Source: Gavia stellata
Lineage: Eukaryota; Chordata; Aves; Gaviiformes; Gaviidae
Direction: 5' to 3'
Assembly (NCBI RefSeq): GCF_030936135.1
Contig: NC_082617.1
Span: 303,501-367,500 of the forward strand
Length of the DNA: 64,000 nt
The notes beneath the pieces were generated by a model. That model was not told the origin of the DNA, did not search any database, and saw nothing but the letters and a program-made list of their open reading frames with translations. Shown one piece after another: positions 27,801-35,986 of this stretch. Every line of letters starts with the position of its first letter. Position 1 is the stretch's first letter. The position numbers and the translations under genes are program-made.

Positions 27801-30800
27801 ATACGTCCTGCATCCAAGGTGGTTTTTAATGGCCATCTCCATCCGCCCCAAAGTTGGGAATTGCTCCTCTTCAAGGTTACTAACGCTGCCTCCTGGGGCA
27901 GGCAGGATCCCAGCAGTGATCTCGAGAGGGACATGCCCCGAGACATCCACACACTGATCTGCTCCTAAAGCCTGAGGTGCAAGGAGATGCTCTTTTTCAG
28001 TGCTCTTGATTAATCAACAAAAGAAACCAGGGAGGGAGTTAACTTGGACTTCCTGTCGCTGAAGCTGGAGAGAATGTCCCAGAATAATCCCCACTTTACT
28101 TCTTTTTGGTTAAAAACCCCACAGATACTTCCAGCTCTTGGTCTTGCATGTGTTGCACCATTTGTCTCCCTTTTTGCTGGTGTTTTGCTTGCAAGTACTT
28201 GTATGCAGGTGGCTTTTCCTCTGAAGTGCCTTGATGCCTCCTTCTTTGTTCCAGCTAGCTGTTCGATGACGCCTTAAAGCGCAGAGGGCTTGTATCCCCT
28301 GGTGTCTTTGTTACTGGTCTTTACATGGTTGTTATTGCACCTCCGTGCTGCCGTAAATATTTGTTCCTGTGTCGGGCTAAGAGGTACCCAGCGGCTGTGG
28401 GTTCCCCGGGTTAACCCGGGAGAGTCAAGTGCCCATATGTCCTCTGCGGTCCCTGCTGCTGCGCTGTGTTCATTTCCTTTCAAGCCAATGAAAGAGGAAG
28501 GAGATTCCCAGCATCAGGCCTGTGTCTGTAACTTCCCGCTCCTCTGTCCTCTCTTCAGCTGTTTAACAAAGTCACCAAAGCAGAGGTCACCCTGCAGAAC
28601 AGCGGCAAGGTGGGATTCACCTATGCGGTGCTCAGCCCCAGCGCGGCCACTGCCGACAGCCCTCTGCCCGGCGTGCCCCTGGTCGTGCCCAGCACGGTGA
28701 GTACGGAGGTAGCACAAGCGATTAATCCTGGCCCTTTGTCAGGCTGCCTAGGAGAGGGTTGTAGGGAAAAAAGGGAAAAAAGCCATGAAAAAACCCACAG
28801 AAGCAGCCAGGAGAGAGAGGGCTGTAAGCAATTGCTGCTGGGGGGCAGAGAAGGTCAGGCAAGCGCGGTCCTAATAGACTGCCTTGAATGGCCTTTGCTG
28901 GCGGGTGGCTCTGCTGTCATTCAGCAGCCACGGGCGGGAGGCACGAGTGCTTTGGTAGCTCTCCGGACCCCAGCTGCTGAGCTCTCTGGTTGTGCCGGCA
29001 CTGGCGCTGGCCGGTGCAGGCTCTCCCGAGGGTCACCGTACCCGGGTTGTGTGGTTGGAGAGGACTTAGTCCTCATCCCTGCCTGTAACAAACCCTGCCT
29101 GCCCCCTGCCAGCACTGACCGGGTGAGACTTCAATACTCTCTGACTTGGGCATGACGCTCTTTGTCCAGAAACTGTAACAGCCCCTGTACCGGTCCCTCA
29201 CTCCTCCAGCTTTGCTGCTCTGCAGCAGCTTTGTGGGGCAGTGAGGGGGCCAGGGAGGAGCAGGGCTGGAATAGCAAGGAGAGGAGTTTGCAGCATCCCA
29301 CCATCCCAGCTTCTCAGTCCTGCATGGATGTCTTTGAGCTGAAGCAGTGTTCTTATCTGGGACACTTTTTGCAATGGGAAGGGGAAGCCAAAAGGCTTTC
29401 ACGTTCCCCCATGCCTGTCTCCTACAAGGGATGACACGCTGATGCCCTCTTCCTGCAAGCTTCTGAAGAGACAGCTCTGCTCGGACCCGCGCAGTTGTTG
29501 CTGTAACAGCGTTGTCGGCCCTGGCAGCTTGACAGGGCTCGCTTTCGCTGGAGCTGTGTTGTGTGCTGGAGTAAGGGCTTGGGGGACCAAGTGGCAGGAT
29601 CCGTCCCGCTCAGTAGCTTGTCCCTGCAGCGTGGAGGGGAGCGGGGAGCCGAGGGTCCAGCCCCGCGTGCGGAGGGTGAGCTGAGGAAAGCTGCAGCTGT
29701 GTCCTGTCACCCCGAGCTGTGTTGCCGTCTGCTTGAGTTTGCTCTCGACCTGGCTGGCGTGAGCCCAGCCCGGGGATCGGACAGTCCTTCTGGAAGCCCG
29801 GAGAGGAGGTGACCTTCCTGGCAACACCTTCTTCCCTAGATCTCATCCTAGTCCCTGCTCCTGCGTTTCCAGAGATGTATGTTTGCAGGTCATCGTGAGT
29901 CCAGACAGGCTCATGCACCCTCGGTGTAACCGCACAGGCAGGAGATGTTTGGTTGGGGTCGTTAATAAGGGGTGAGGCCCTTCGACAGCAGCCTGGGAAC
30001 CACCGACGTGCTGTGAGAGTTGCTGCTGGCTCTGCTGAGAGCGCAGGCACTTCACTCATCTTCCACAGCGGCTGGTAAAAGAGCTTTTATTTCTTCGGTC
30101 TGGCTCTTGCTAGCAGAGGGTAAACACCGTTAGCAGAAGAGCTGTGCTCCTGCTGAGCGCAGGGCAGTCTGTGCTGTGGGAATGCATCCCTCCAGGCCCT
30201 CTGAAGGACACAGTGCATCCTGGTGTAGGAGACTTGAGCTTTTGGGTAGAAGAGAGCTAGAAGGCGATGTTGTCTGATGCTTTCTTATCTTTGAGAACCT
30301 GCCTTCTCTTCTCAGCGTGTCTATCGTCTGAGCCATCCCTCCACCAATCCCTCTTTGGTTTGCATTCCCTCCCTCTTCTCTCATGTCCTGCAGGGTTACA
30401 TTGGACCTGGCAAGGAGCAAGTGCTGAAAGTCTACTACCTGCCAGGAGTGCCGGGAGTCTTTTGCAGGACTTTCCAGGTCCAAGTGGGTCACCTGGAGCC
30501 GAAAGAGATCTCCCTCAAAGGAGAGGGGGTCTTTCCCCGGACCTACTTGGACCTGCCCAGGAACACCAAAGGTGAGCACTGCCTGTCTGCTCCCCAGGTA
30601 GGTCCCTGGCTTTTTCCCCCATGTCATATCATATGGCCATAGGGCAGCTCCCACCCATCTCCAGCAAGCCTGGAGGTTTCAGGGCTGTCAGACCAACACT
30701 CAACCCTCTGCTTGCTTCCTGAGTGTCTAGCAGACGAGCCCATGTGGGCTTTGCCCCGGGAACCATCCTGCAGAGCTTGCCAGCGTATCTGTTGGTGGCC

Positions 30801-33800
30801 TGCAAAGATGATGCCTAGACAGAAAAGCTTGAGAAAGCTGTAATGCAGGCTGGCAGGGATTTTGTCAGGGTTGGCTTTGCATCGCATTGCAGGGGATGAG
30901 ATGCTCCTCTGTGGGGAGGAAGATGGGTGGGAGTGAACATCAGGATTCAGAGAGGAGTAGCAGCATAGATTGCTCGAGGGGTTTGTTTCTGGGAGAGGCC
31001 AGCATCCGGGGAGTGGGACTTCCCAGCTTAAGTAGGCATGGTGCAGTGCCCACACTTCTATTTGTGGATGTTTTCTTCCTTCAGGAAACAAACAGTATGA
31101 GAAGATCCTCAGAGGCAAGAGCAAAGATGGACTAAGACAGCCAGAGGGATGAAGCAGTGGTTCTGGGGGAGGCTACGGCTGTGGAGCCACCCACGGACAA
31201 CTCGGGCACCGTGGTGAGAACGACTGCTGCCCCGTTTGTCATGTGCCACCCTCCCGCCGTGTCACTTGGGCCCCTTGCACCCTGCAGCAGGCTTCCCGGG
31301 GCCCTGCTGGCACTTGGGACCTCCCTGCCCGCATCTGGCCATGATCACGCATCAGCTCAGCGTTGCCCCGGGGGCTGCCCACCTCTGGTAGTTGTCCCTC
31401 CTGTAGATGCACCAGCTTCCTGACTACCCCAGGGAGAGATCCTGAAGACCATGCTCATGTGATTGAATTTATGGTACTTTGTGAATGGAGACGCAGGTCA
31501 TCGCTGGGGTGTTTGTGGCTCACACTCCAAGCCCTGCCAGGTTTACAGAGCTTCATAGCAGCAGCCTGACTGCACCCTGGGACCGTGCTGTCAGTGTTTG
31601 TCTCCAAGAGGCACCAGCTTTGTCGTGGTTCCTTTTTGGAGAGAGCTTTTGTCCAAGCTGCTTTGGCAGTGGCTGGGGGCAGGCAAATACTTGGAGCGCT
31701 GGAAGGTTCCTGGCTTGTCTGTCTGTTTGTCTGGCCAGATCAGCTTTTATAACAGTGACCGGACAGGCAAAGATGCTGGAGTTCATTTCCCCCCAGATAA
31801 GGTCCTGTCTAAGAGAGCAGGAGGTGTCAGAGACACTGAGCAGGGAGACAGGAGGACCCCATCACCCCTCTCAACAAGAGCAGGGTGGGATCCTCTTTCA
31901 GAGACAAGCCTCTCCCTTGGGAAGGACCTTTGCTAACCAGCCACTGTCTTTGCTTTCCTCAGTTCGACACTCGGCTGCAGATGCAGATGGAGCAGGTGCT
32001 GATAGAGGAACACGCCCTGGAGCAGCAGAAAGCTCTCGCCTCCGGTCCCTCGGAGGACACTGCCTTTGACCAGCGTGCTCGTCGGAGGCTTCTCAAGTTA
32101 GTGGGGACTCCCGTACCCTATCTCCAGGCACCCTGAGGGCAACACCCGGCGGCACACCCCTGCTCCTGAGAGCTCCTTGTGCCTGCAGAGCTGGGAATAG
32201 CTGGGCACTCAGCTCCCCACCGATGATGGGTTCTGTTCTTAGAGCTGAAGGGGTCCAGTGCTGACCGTCAAGCCCATCCAGACAGCACAGACACCATCCC
32301 TGCTGACCACCTCTGAAAGAGGGAACTCAAAGCTGGCATCTTTGTTCCAACTAACAGATCCCACTAAGCAAAAAGAGCCGGGAACGGCACAGGTTGACAA
32401 AGCCTTGACAAGCCCTACATCAGGTGGCTTGGGTGCTGGTGGGACTGCAGGGCTTGCCTAGGTAACTTGGTCCTTCCTTTTGCTCCTTCATGAGGAGGGA
32501 CGGGCACCGTAGGCTCCAGTTCAGGAGGAAGAGGCTCTGCAAAACAGATTGTTTAGGTGTTTTCCTGAGTGGGATTGCTCTGGCAAAGGACCTTCCCATG
32601 AATCTTGTAGGTGTTGATTACTGCATTTACCGGTGCTCCTCTGGGGACAGATCTGGTTGCAGAGCAGTACAAATGAATTTTTTGTTAAGGTCCCATTGGT
32701 AGCTGATAAAACCTAGGACCTACCCTCCCTGTGACTTACCAAAGACTTCTTAGCAGGTGGTCAGGCTTGGGTTTCACTGGCTAGAGTTGAGTTTTTACAG
32801 CAGTGAATACAGAAATATCCATTTTATTTGCATCTTCCATCCACTTGGAAACATAGCCAGGCTGTGGTTTAAGGGCTCTCCTTACTCCTCCTTTCAGAGC
32901 TGAGCTGTCCGAGTACGTCCTGGACTTTGGCTATGTCATTCTCGGGAACATCCACACACACATCGTGAAGATCACCAACACCAGGCAGTTCCCTGTGTCC
33001 TTTCACACCAAAGGACGTGTCCTGTGTGACACAGGTAACCAGTGCTGGGGAGACTTCACGTGGGCTTGAAGGAGCTGTCTCTGACAGATTAGCTTAAGCC
33101 ACTGGACGTGGGGAGTTTTCCTGAGTGCTTGTTTGTATAGCTTTGTCCTCCTTAGTACGCCCTGCTTGGTGCCTCGGAGCCTGAGTTCTCCTGGCCAGCA
33201 GTGCCCAGAGACCTGGCCTGCCTGTGGCTGCCCTAACACGTGATTGCAGGGGCGAGCTGTGCTGATCACCGTGGTCACCTCTCAGCATGTTCTGCTCTTG
33301 GCTACCGTGAGCATCATCTTGAGTTTTTGTGCACGCAGTGGGTTTGCGTTGCAAACAGATGGCCCCTTGGTGTTTTGGAAGTGCTTTGGTTTGGCGTTCA
33401 TAATGTCACAGCACTTCTGTTCAGCCTTTATTAAGAAAACAGCCTGTGAGGTCCTCTGGTGTATCAAAATAGGCTTCCGAAACAGGCCTTGAGGTAAGGC
33501 TGCAGTGCCATCAAATGGTGACTCGCTGTGCCTGAGGGCTGGTCAGGTGTCTCCTCTAAGTTGTTTCCCAGGGAGCACCACAGCACAGGGGAATCATAGT
33601 TGGAAGTTCTCCTTTGCAGAGGTCTGCACATCCTTCCCTGGGATACCTGATAAAGGAATTACCAGCGCTCCTCAGCTAGTATGTTTCCTTTTGACCGTGC
33701 GAACCTTGGATTCTGGCTGTGAAAAGCCTTTCTTCTGGAGCGGTGACATGGGAGAAAGAGTGGCAGTCTTCTCCGGAGAGGCAAAGAGCCCTCTTCTTCA

Positions 33801-34874
33801 CAGAGCTGCCAGCCAGGACACCCGTATGGCCTTAACGTGCTTGCGACACATTTCATGTCGCTTGAGTGTCTCAGCTGCTTTATTTTCATCTGTTCAAGGT
33901 TTCAGCGTGGACCTGGACCATGTGAAGCACCTGCCCTGCTGCAAGACCAAGACATTCGAAGTGCGCTTCAACCCACCAAGTGTCAACCTGCCACTGGGAG
34001 CGGTGGACGTGCTCCTGCCCATCAAGGTACCTCGTGGTCCCTCACCTCCCTGTGCCCGCACCACCTTTTGGGGCAGGCAGCAGGTTGGGGACAGCAGTAG
34101 ATGTCACTTGGGCTCTCAGCTGGATGCTCTGTCCTTCACTCGGCAGCCAGAGGCCCCACGTTTCACGTCCGCCTCCGTCCCAACGTGACTGTGCCGTCCC
34201 TCTGCTTCTCCAGGGACAGACCGGAGTTCCCTGTCCAGTGTGGGTAGTGCCAGGAAGAAACCATGCAGCTCCACAATCACCTCCAGGTCCCCTGTAAATG
34301 GTTCATCACCATGAATGGGCCTGTTAAGAAGGTAAAGCACAGACAATGTGTAGCACCTAACTTCTTGGTTGGGTCTTCTTTGCCTCTCTTGCCTTTTCTG
34401 CCCCTGTGGCTGCCTGAGCACTTGAGCTACAGCTCGTGTGAGGAAGCTTTAGAGAGTACAGAGCAAATCTGGTTTGCCTGGACCTGTTCACTAGCTGATG
34501 CTTCACTTCTCTGCCACCTTCCCCCATTCCTCCTCCAAGGACAGTGCCTCCCCATCTGCCTGCCCTGCCTATATGTCTTCCCTCCAGTTCTAGAGCAGTG
34601 GTGGCCACAGCTGGTCTGGATGCGGATGCTCTCAGCACCGTGACAGTATCTCAGAGCACTGCAGGACCCGAGGGTCTGTCCTCGCAGACCGAGGAGACCT
34701 CCCACAATTGTTTTTTGTGCTCAGGTGGACAAACCTTTGCCAGTGAGGGTGCATCAGAAGCTGCTGCAGCAGTTAAAGGCCAAGCCCTGTGTCTTCGAGG
34801 TGCTGCCCTCGGCTGGAGCCCTGGCCCCAGGACAGCGCTGCAACGTGCGAGTCAGGCTTTCCCCCCCAGAAGAG
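690..34874 (+). CDS. HYDIN: HYDIN, internal part (19 exons), possibly a decaying copy
   Basis: HYDIN is a very large ASH/MSP-domain (Ig-like beta-sandwich) protein of the central-pair C2b projection of motile cilia; its loss causes hydrocephalus and primary ciliary dyskinesia in mammals. Nineteen exons on the + strand, each flanked by AG and GT, give HYDIN-like peptides in the expected order, such as VVSVHPSKINFGRIQVLQ, VFDILPLYGVLQPGES and EYVLDFGYVILGNIHTH. Phases link without conflict through exon 13, then fail inside exon 14 and at exon 18. Neither the start nor the end of the gene is in the window: mammalian HYDIN is about 5,100 residues and about 1,080 codons are here. Identification rests on recalled family similarity. 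Whether the copy is functional is uncertain because of one frame change, one phase mismatch and one stop. Confidence 0.9.
826..1303 (+). other. intron, with a 40-bp tandem duplication
   Basis: An intron between two phase-compatible exons. Two imperfect copies of a 40-bp unit lie head to tail at 943-982 and 983-1021, both starting AGGAACCT.CCTGAAT. Nothing else is recognised. Confidence 0.7.
1304..1468 (+). CDS. HYDIN: HYDIN exon 2 of window
   Basis: Acceptor CCTTATAG, donor CTG|GTGAGT, 55 whole codons in phase 0 at both ends. The peptide runs through CGIIQPRSLVEVPVTLEAQV to VARVAVFGSEGSPL. It is the C-terminal half of the ASH domain begun in exon 1, with the typical 'I.P.S..E.PV.L' strand. 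Confidence 0.88.
1469..2969 (+). other. intron
   Basis: About 1.5 kb of ordinary intronic sequence. I recognise no repeat, RNA gene or additional in-phase exon. Confidence 0.6.
2970..3122 (+). CDS. HYDIN: HYDIN exon 3 of window
   Basis: Acceptor TTCCTGGAGCAG, donor ATG|GTAAGT, 51 whole codons, phase 0 to 0. It includes PVVSVHPSKINFGRIQVLQ and ends ASFWAEM. The 'V.P..I.FG.I.VL......L.L.N....PA.F' signature is the opening of an ASH domain, completed by exon 4. Confidence 0.9.
3123..8326 (+). other. intron, 5.2 kb
   Basis: No in-phase HYDIN exon is expected or seen between exons 3 and 4. Minor items are an 8-bp-stem, 4-nt-loop hairpin at 3639-3658 and a 13-A run at 6547-6559. No transposon is recognised. 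Confidence 0.6.
8327..8565 (+). CDS. HYDIN: HYDIN exon 4 of window
   Basis: Acceptor TCTTGCAG, donor TTCAG|GTAGG, phase 0 start and two bases carried out. It contains WRIEPSKGVIPPETEVSV, NLDDTEKFRDEVNLFIENS, and TTIVTDKPFGPELNLG. It ends one ASH domain and opens the next ('KPF.PELN.G'). This is among the most recognisable HYDIN segments in the window. Confidence 0.93.
10697..10701. repeat. target-site duplication, left copy (ATGTT)
   Basis: ATGTT directly precedes the TG start of the solo LTR and is repeated exactly at 11291-11295, right after its terminal CA. A 5-bp duplication is the usual footprint of ERVL-type integration. Confidence 0.75.
10702..11290 (+). mobile_element. solo LTR, avian ERVL-like family
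   Basis: A 589-bp element starting TGTATTGGGTCTGGCTGAGA and ending in CA, bounded by ATGTT repeats. It resembles a family common in bird genomes whose LTR begins with a 'TTTGGCTG.GATGGAGTTA' segment and contains 'CAGCAATAAAAGCT'. No internal retroviral sequence remains, so it is a solo LTR left by LTR-LTR recombination. Its 3' third is similar to the foreign piece at 37651-37806. The family name is from recall; the boundaries are seen directly. Confidence 0.85.
11291..11295. repeat. target-site duplication, right copy (ATGTT)
   Basis: Exact copy of the ATGTT at 10697-10701, immediately 3' of the LTR. Confidence 0.75.
11526..11781 (+). CDS. HYDIN: HYDIN exon 5 of window
   Basis: Acceptor CTTCTCTTCTAG, donor CAG|GTGAGG. 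The first base completes the Ser codon begun in exon 4 and the exon ends in phase 0. It reads LDPCCYHFKMTNKGRRTQYL then a basic, low-conservation linker and LRPLRMELMPGKTVEMTLEG. It is the body of the ASH domain opened in exon 4. Confidence 0.92.
11782..13725 (+). other. intron
   Basis: About 1.9 kb. No recognised repeat or additional exon. Confidence 0.6.
13726..13869 (+). CDS. HYDIN: HYDIN exon 6 of window
   Basis: Acceptor CATGCAG, donor AAG|GTAAGT, 48 whole codons in phase 0. The peptide runs from VVKERLLCHAMVG through VDVTCEFVAPILQISSREIT to FRVEK, closing one ASH domain and opening another ('P.L.IS...I.F.V'). Confidence 0.9.
13870..15278 (+). other. intron
   Basis: About 1.4 kb, nothing recognised. 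A pyrimidine-rich tract (TTTTTTTTCCTTGTCTCC) precedes the next acceptor. Confidence 0.6.
15279..15422 (+). CDS. HYDIN: HYDIN exon 7 of window
   Basis: Acceptor TTTCTGTAG after a strong pyrimidine tract, donor CAG|GTGAGC, 48 whole codons in phase 0. It contains LQYQPLSLKNMCSLPLSVVL and QPFVICDADRQPLPADVQ. The 'QPL.L.N....PL' run is the second strand pair of the ASH fold. Confidence 0.9.
15423..16277 (+). other. intron
   Basis: About 0.85 kb; no repeat or extra exon recognised. Confidence 0.6.
16278..16591 (+). CDS. HYDIN: HYDIN exon 8 of window
   Basis: Acceptor CTCCTTGCAG, donor ATGAG|GTATGT, phase 0 start and two bases carried out. It is the longest exon here. It holds the end of one ASH domain (LSIRFNPAYEEGLN) and the start of the next (FPTMAVDFGCLLNDTEAV, then MTNCSPLPVRYHWSF). 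The 'V.FG......V..V.M.N.S..PV.Y.W' signature is typical of HYDIN. Confidence 0.92.
22175..22330 (-). mobile_element. CR1 LINE 3' fragment
   Basis: The segment begins GATTCACAGAATCATAGAAT and continues with the 'CAGGTTGGAAGGGATCT', 'GAGTCCAACTCCC' and 'AACCATATGCCTAAGA' words of avian CR1 in reverse complement. The CR1 3' end, with its ATTCT(A/G)TG tail repeats, lies at the low coordinate. About 150 bp remain, the usual heavy 5' truncation. Confidence 0.9.
22591..22627. repeat. hairpin plus 14-bp direct repeat
   Basis: GAGTTGTT (22591-22598) and AACAACTC (22602-22609) form an 8-bp stem with a 3-nt loop. GAGTTGTTATTAAC at 22591-22604 recurs exactly at 22614-22627. Significance unknown. Confidence 0.6.
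24678..24870 (+). CDS. HYDIN: HYDIN exon 9 of window
   Basis: Acceptor TCTTTTCCAG, donor AAG|GTAGAT. The first base completes the Arg codon started in exon 8. It begins FSPPAPKFFIKAQPPRKEGG and goes into an Ala/Glu/Ser-rich linker with no ASH pattern, ending SLEAK in phase 0. HYDIN has a low-conservation linker at this place. Confidence 0.82.
24871..26805 (+). other. intron, with T-rich stretch
   Basis: About 1.9 kb. A GT-rich tract with long T runs occurs at 25087-25140. No transposon is recognised. Confidence 0.6.
26806..26916 (+). CDS. HYDIN: HYDIN exon 10 of window (start uncertain)
   Basis: Donor GAG|GTAAGT. The phase demands a start in the frame of IKELMPFMEAEPLALGVEE. Two in-frame acceptors fit: GCAGAG|CTG at 26806, or TTTCTGCAG at 26761, which has the better pyrimidine tract and would add 15 codons. 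I list the shorter form because the extra residues (LMVLVFQLLP...) do not look like HYDIN. The N-terminal part continues the Glu/Ala-rich linker of exon 9. Confidence 0.72.
26917..27458 (+). other. intron, with short (AG)n
   Basis: About 540 bp. A short AG dinucleotide run lies at about 27200-27217. Confidence 0.6.
27459..27668 (+). CDS. HYDIN: HYDIN exon 11 of window
   Basis: Acceptor CCCTCCAG, donor AAG|GTACTG, 70 whole codons in phase 0. It reads VFDILPLYGVLQPGESQRV, GHTNIVASVTALCKVEGGP and EASLIDYLLDTTEIDCGLK. The 'F...P..G.L.PGE...V.F.F.GH.N' pattern closes one ASH domain and 'T.EID.GL' opens another. This is a near-diagnostic HYDIN stretch. Confidence 0.94.
27669..28558 (+). other. intron
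   Basis: About 0.9 kb; nothing recognised. Confidence 0.6.
28559..28696 (+). CDS. HYDIN: HYDIN exon 12 of window
   Basis: Acceptor CCTCTCTTCAG, donor ACG|GTGAGT, 46 whole codons in phase 0. The peptide contains KVTKAEVTLQNSGKVGFTYA and LPGVPLVVPST. 'LF..VT..E.TL.N.GKVGF.' is the ASH core that follows exon 11 in HYDIN. Confidence 0.92.
28697..30393 (+). other. intron
   Basis: About 1.7 kb; no repeat or RNA gene recognised. Confidence 0.6.
30394..30571 (+). CDS. HYDIN: HYDIN exon 13 of window
   Basis: Acceptor CATGTCCTGCAG, donor AAAG|GTGAGC, phase 0 start and one base carried out. It reads GYIGPGKEQVLKVYYLPGVP and LKGEGVFPRTYLDLPRNTK. The 'G.I..GKEQ.L.V.YLPGVP' and 'GEG.FP...LDLPRN' strings are strongly HYDIN-like. 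It is the last exon before the first coding lesion. Confidence 0.93.
30572..31084 (+). other. intron
   Basis: About 510 bp. An alternative in-frame donor at 30598 (CCCCAG|GTAGGT) exists but would end in phase 0 and would not suit exon 14. Nothing else is seen. Confidence 0.55.
31085..31213 (+). pseudogene. HYDIN: HYDIN exon 14 with internal frame change
   Basis: Acceptor TCCTTCAG, donor GTG|GTGAGA. With the base carried from exon 13 it starts NKQYEKILRGKSKDG, which is HYDIN-like ('N.KYE..L'). That frame hits TGA within about 24 codons. The rest, VVLGEATAVEPPTDNSGTV, is open only in the next frame, which is the one that joins exon 15 in phase. The switch falls near 31125-31155 and equals one extra base. 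No GT..AG pair inside the exon removes it. A frameshift mutation or a one-base sequence error explains it. Confidence 0.7.
31214..31962 (+). other. intron
   Basis: About 750 bp, no repeat recognised; ends in the pyrimidine tract CTTTGCTTTCCTCAG. Confidence 0.6.
31963..32096 (+). CDS. HYDIN: HYDIN exon 15 of window
   Basis: Acceptor TTTCCTCAG, donor CTCAA|GTTAGT, phase 0 start and two bases carried out. It encodes a charged, probably helical linker, LQMQMEQVLIEEHALEQQKA, then FDQRARRRLLK. HYDIN has a similar 'HLQMEVE.L....LE.QK' helix with 'RSRRKL' here. Confidence 0.87.
32097..32897 (+). other. intron
   Basis: About 800 bp; nothing recognised. Confidence 0.6.
32898..33034 (+). CDS. HYDIN: HYDIN exon 16 of window
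   Basis: Acceptor CTCCTTTCAG; its first base completes the Lys codon begun in exon 15. Donor ACAG|GTAACC carries one base. It reads LSEYVLDFGYVILGNIHTH then KITNTRQFPVSFHTKG. 'EYVLDFGYVILG...THI.KI.NT..FPVSFH' is a textbook ASH opening and very close to HYDIN. Confidence 0.94.
33035..33898 (+). other. intron
   Basis: About 860 bp; nothing recognised. Confidence 0.6.
33899..34026 (+). CDS. HYDIN: HYDIN exon 17 of window
   Basis: Acceptor CTGTTCAAG, donor AAG|GTACCT. Its first two bases complete a Gly codon. It continues FSVDLDHVKHLPCCKTKTFE and VNLPLGAVDVLLPIK, ending in phase 0. The '.F...LD.VK.LP.C.T..FEVRF' pattern is the second half of the ASH domain of exon 16. Confidence 0.93.
34147..34331 (+). 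pseudogene. HYDIN: HYDIN exon 18 with phase mismatch and in-frame TAG
   Basis: Acceptor TCACTCGGCAG, donor AAG|GTAAAG. The frame fixed by exon 19 and by similarity (RGPTFHVRLRPNVTVP, then MQLHNHLQVPCKWF) needs one carried base, but exon 17 ends on a whole codon, so the junction is out by one. In the same frame TAG at 34245-34247 sits where mammalian HYDIN has a Gln between two Cys (C-G-Q-C), so one C-to-T change would produce it. The stretch around the stop is poorly conserved. A cryptic acceptor at 34254 would restore frame from exon 17 and skip the stop, at the cost of about 36 residues. Confidence 0.72.
34332..34724 (+). other. intron
   Basis: About 390 bp; nothing recognised. Confidence 0.6.
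34725..34874 (+). CDS. HYDIN: HYDIN exon 19, last recognised in window
   Basis: Acceptor TTGTGCTCAG, donor GAAGAG|GTGAGA, 50 whole codons in phase 0. It contains VHQKLLQQLKAKPCVFEVLP and CNVRVRLSPPEE. In HYDIN the next segment completes this beta-sandwich, so an exon must follow in a working gene. None is recognisable in the remaining 29 kb. Confidence 0.88.
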
Positions 34875-35604
34875 GTGAGATCAGCCGGTGTCACCCCCAG
34901 GAGGTGTGGCAGGGCAGTGTGGTAACAAGAGCCCAGCACAGGGAGGAGGAGATGAGGTCTGCCTGCACATGGAGCTTTCTGCAAGCCCTGTACCCATGGT
35001 GCCTCAGTTTCCCCTGCAGCGCACACTCTTCTGAGAGGGGCTTTGAAATGCCAATGGGGAGCTGGCACAGAGAGCATCAGGGCACTGCGGTGTGGCTCCC
35101 TCTCGGCGCATGGGGGGAAATCTGCCTGTTTCCCCTCGTCTTCCCCCTTGCATGGGCGTGTTTGCAGGCTGCAACGCCCTGGTGCAGAGCGGCTGGCACG
35201 CTCGCAGGGAATAACTAAACCTGGAAGGGCCGATCTAGGCTAATCCTGCTGCTGGTCCCAGCAGACAAAACAGCCACCAGACCCCTTCCTGGGCATGGCA
35301 GGCCAGTCACCTGTAGTGGTATGCTGCCAGCAGTCCCTGTGGCTCTGGCCCAGCCTGCCTGCACGTTCCCAGGCAGTTTGGGAGTCAGCATAAAAGATGG
35401 AGCATTCCCAAAGGCAGTCTGTGTGTAGCCACCATGACTTCGAAACTGGCAGTGGGTAACAGTATGGACACGAGTGCTTCCACACCTAGGAAGCGTCCCA
35501 GGGATGTTTGAATTGCAAGTAGAGCTGTAACCATCTTGTCTCTGGCTTTAACCAGAGCCAAGCATTGAGCACAGAGGAAGACCCTTATCTCTAGCCAGTG
35601 AGAG
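34875..35604. other. intron or flank between HYDIN exon 19 and provirus
   Basis: About 730 bp of single-copy-looking DNA after a good donor. No coding segment or repeat is recognised. It ends at the TG of the 5' LTR. Confidence 0.5.
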
Positions 35605-35984
35605 TGTGGAGGAATGGCTTAGTAACAAGGGACACGATCTGGTTCCCATGAGCAACTCAGTCTCTGATGAGAGGAAAGGCTCAGAGGGAACCGCTAACTG
35701 TCCTTGAAAGCCTGATGTGATAAGAGACAGTGGAATGGTAAACAAGAAGAAGGAGCTACATCCACGAAGAGGAGAAGTGCTCCTGTGCGTGCACAAGAGC
35801 ACTGTACCAATCACACTCGCCGCCCTGGCGCGTGAACAGAGGCTGTAAGCCAATTATACAACTGTTGCGGACGCGTGTTCTTGGCATCTGTCTATATATA
35901 CTCTGTAAGCTTGAATAAAGGGGAGAACGACTATACTCATATTGAGATTTCATCGTTACTCCGGGTGGTTCTCCCTCTCCAACA
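35605..35984 (+). repeat. 5' LTR of the mosaic provirus
   Basis: Runs from TGTGGAGGAATGGCTTAG to CCAACA. It contains TATATATA at 35893-35900 and AATAAA at 35914-35919. It is 380 bp long, as is the 3' LTR at 40542-40921. Confidence 0.92.
35893..35919 (+). promoter_or_regulatory. LTR TATA box and polyadenylation signal
   Basis: TATATATA at 35893-35900 and AATAAA at 35914-35919 lie close together, as in short avian LTRs. The 3' LTR has the same pair at 40830-40837 and 40851-40856. Whether they are still active cannot be told. Confidence 0.6.
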
Positions 35985-35986
35985 TC

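Noticed and set aside
33505-34188. 227-codon + strand frame around HYDIN exon 17
   Set aside because: Only the 33899-34026 part is HYDIN-like and it is bounded by good splice sites; the rest is intron that happens to be open.
35548-35953. - strand open frames antisense to the 5' LTR, repeated at 40521-40926
   Set aside because: They occur in both LTR copies only because the LTRs are identical there; no domain, and the wrong strand.
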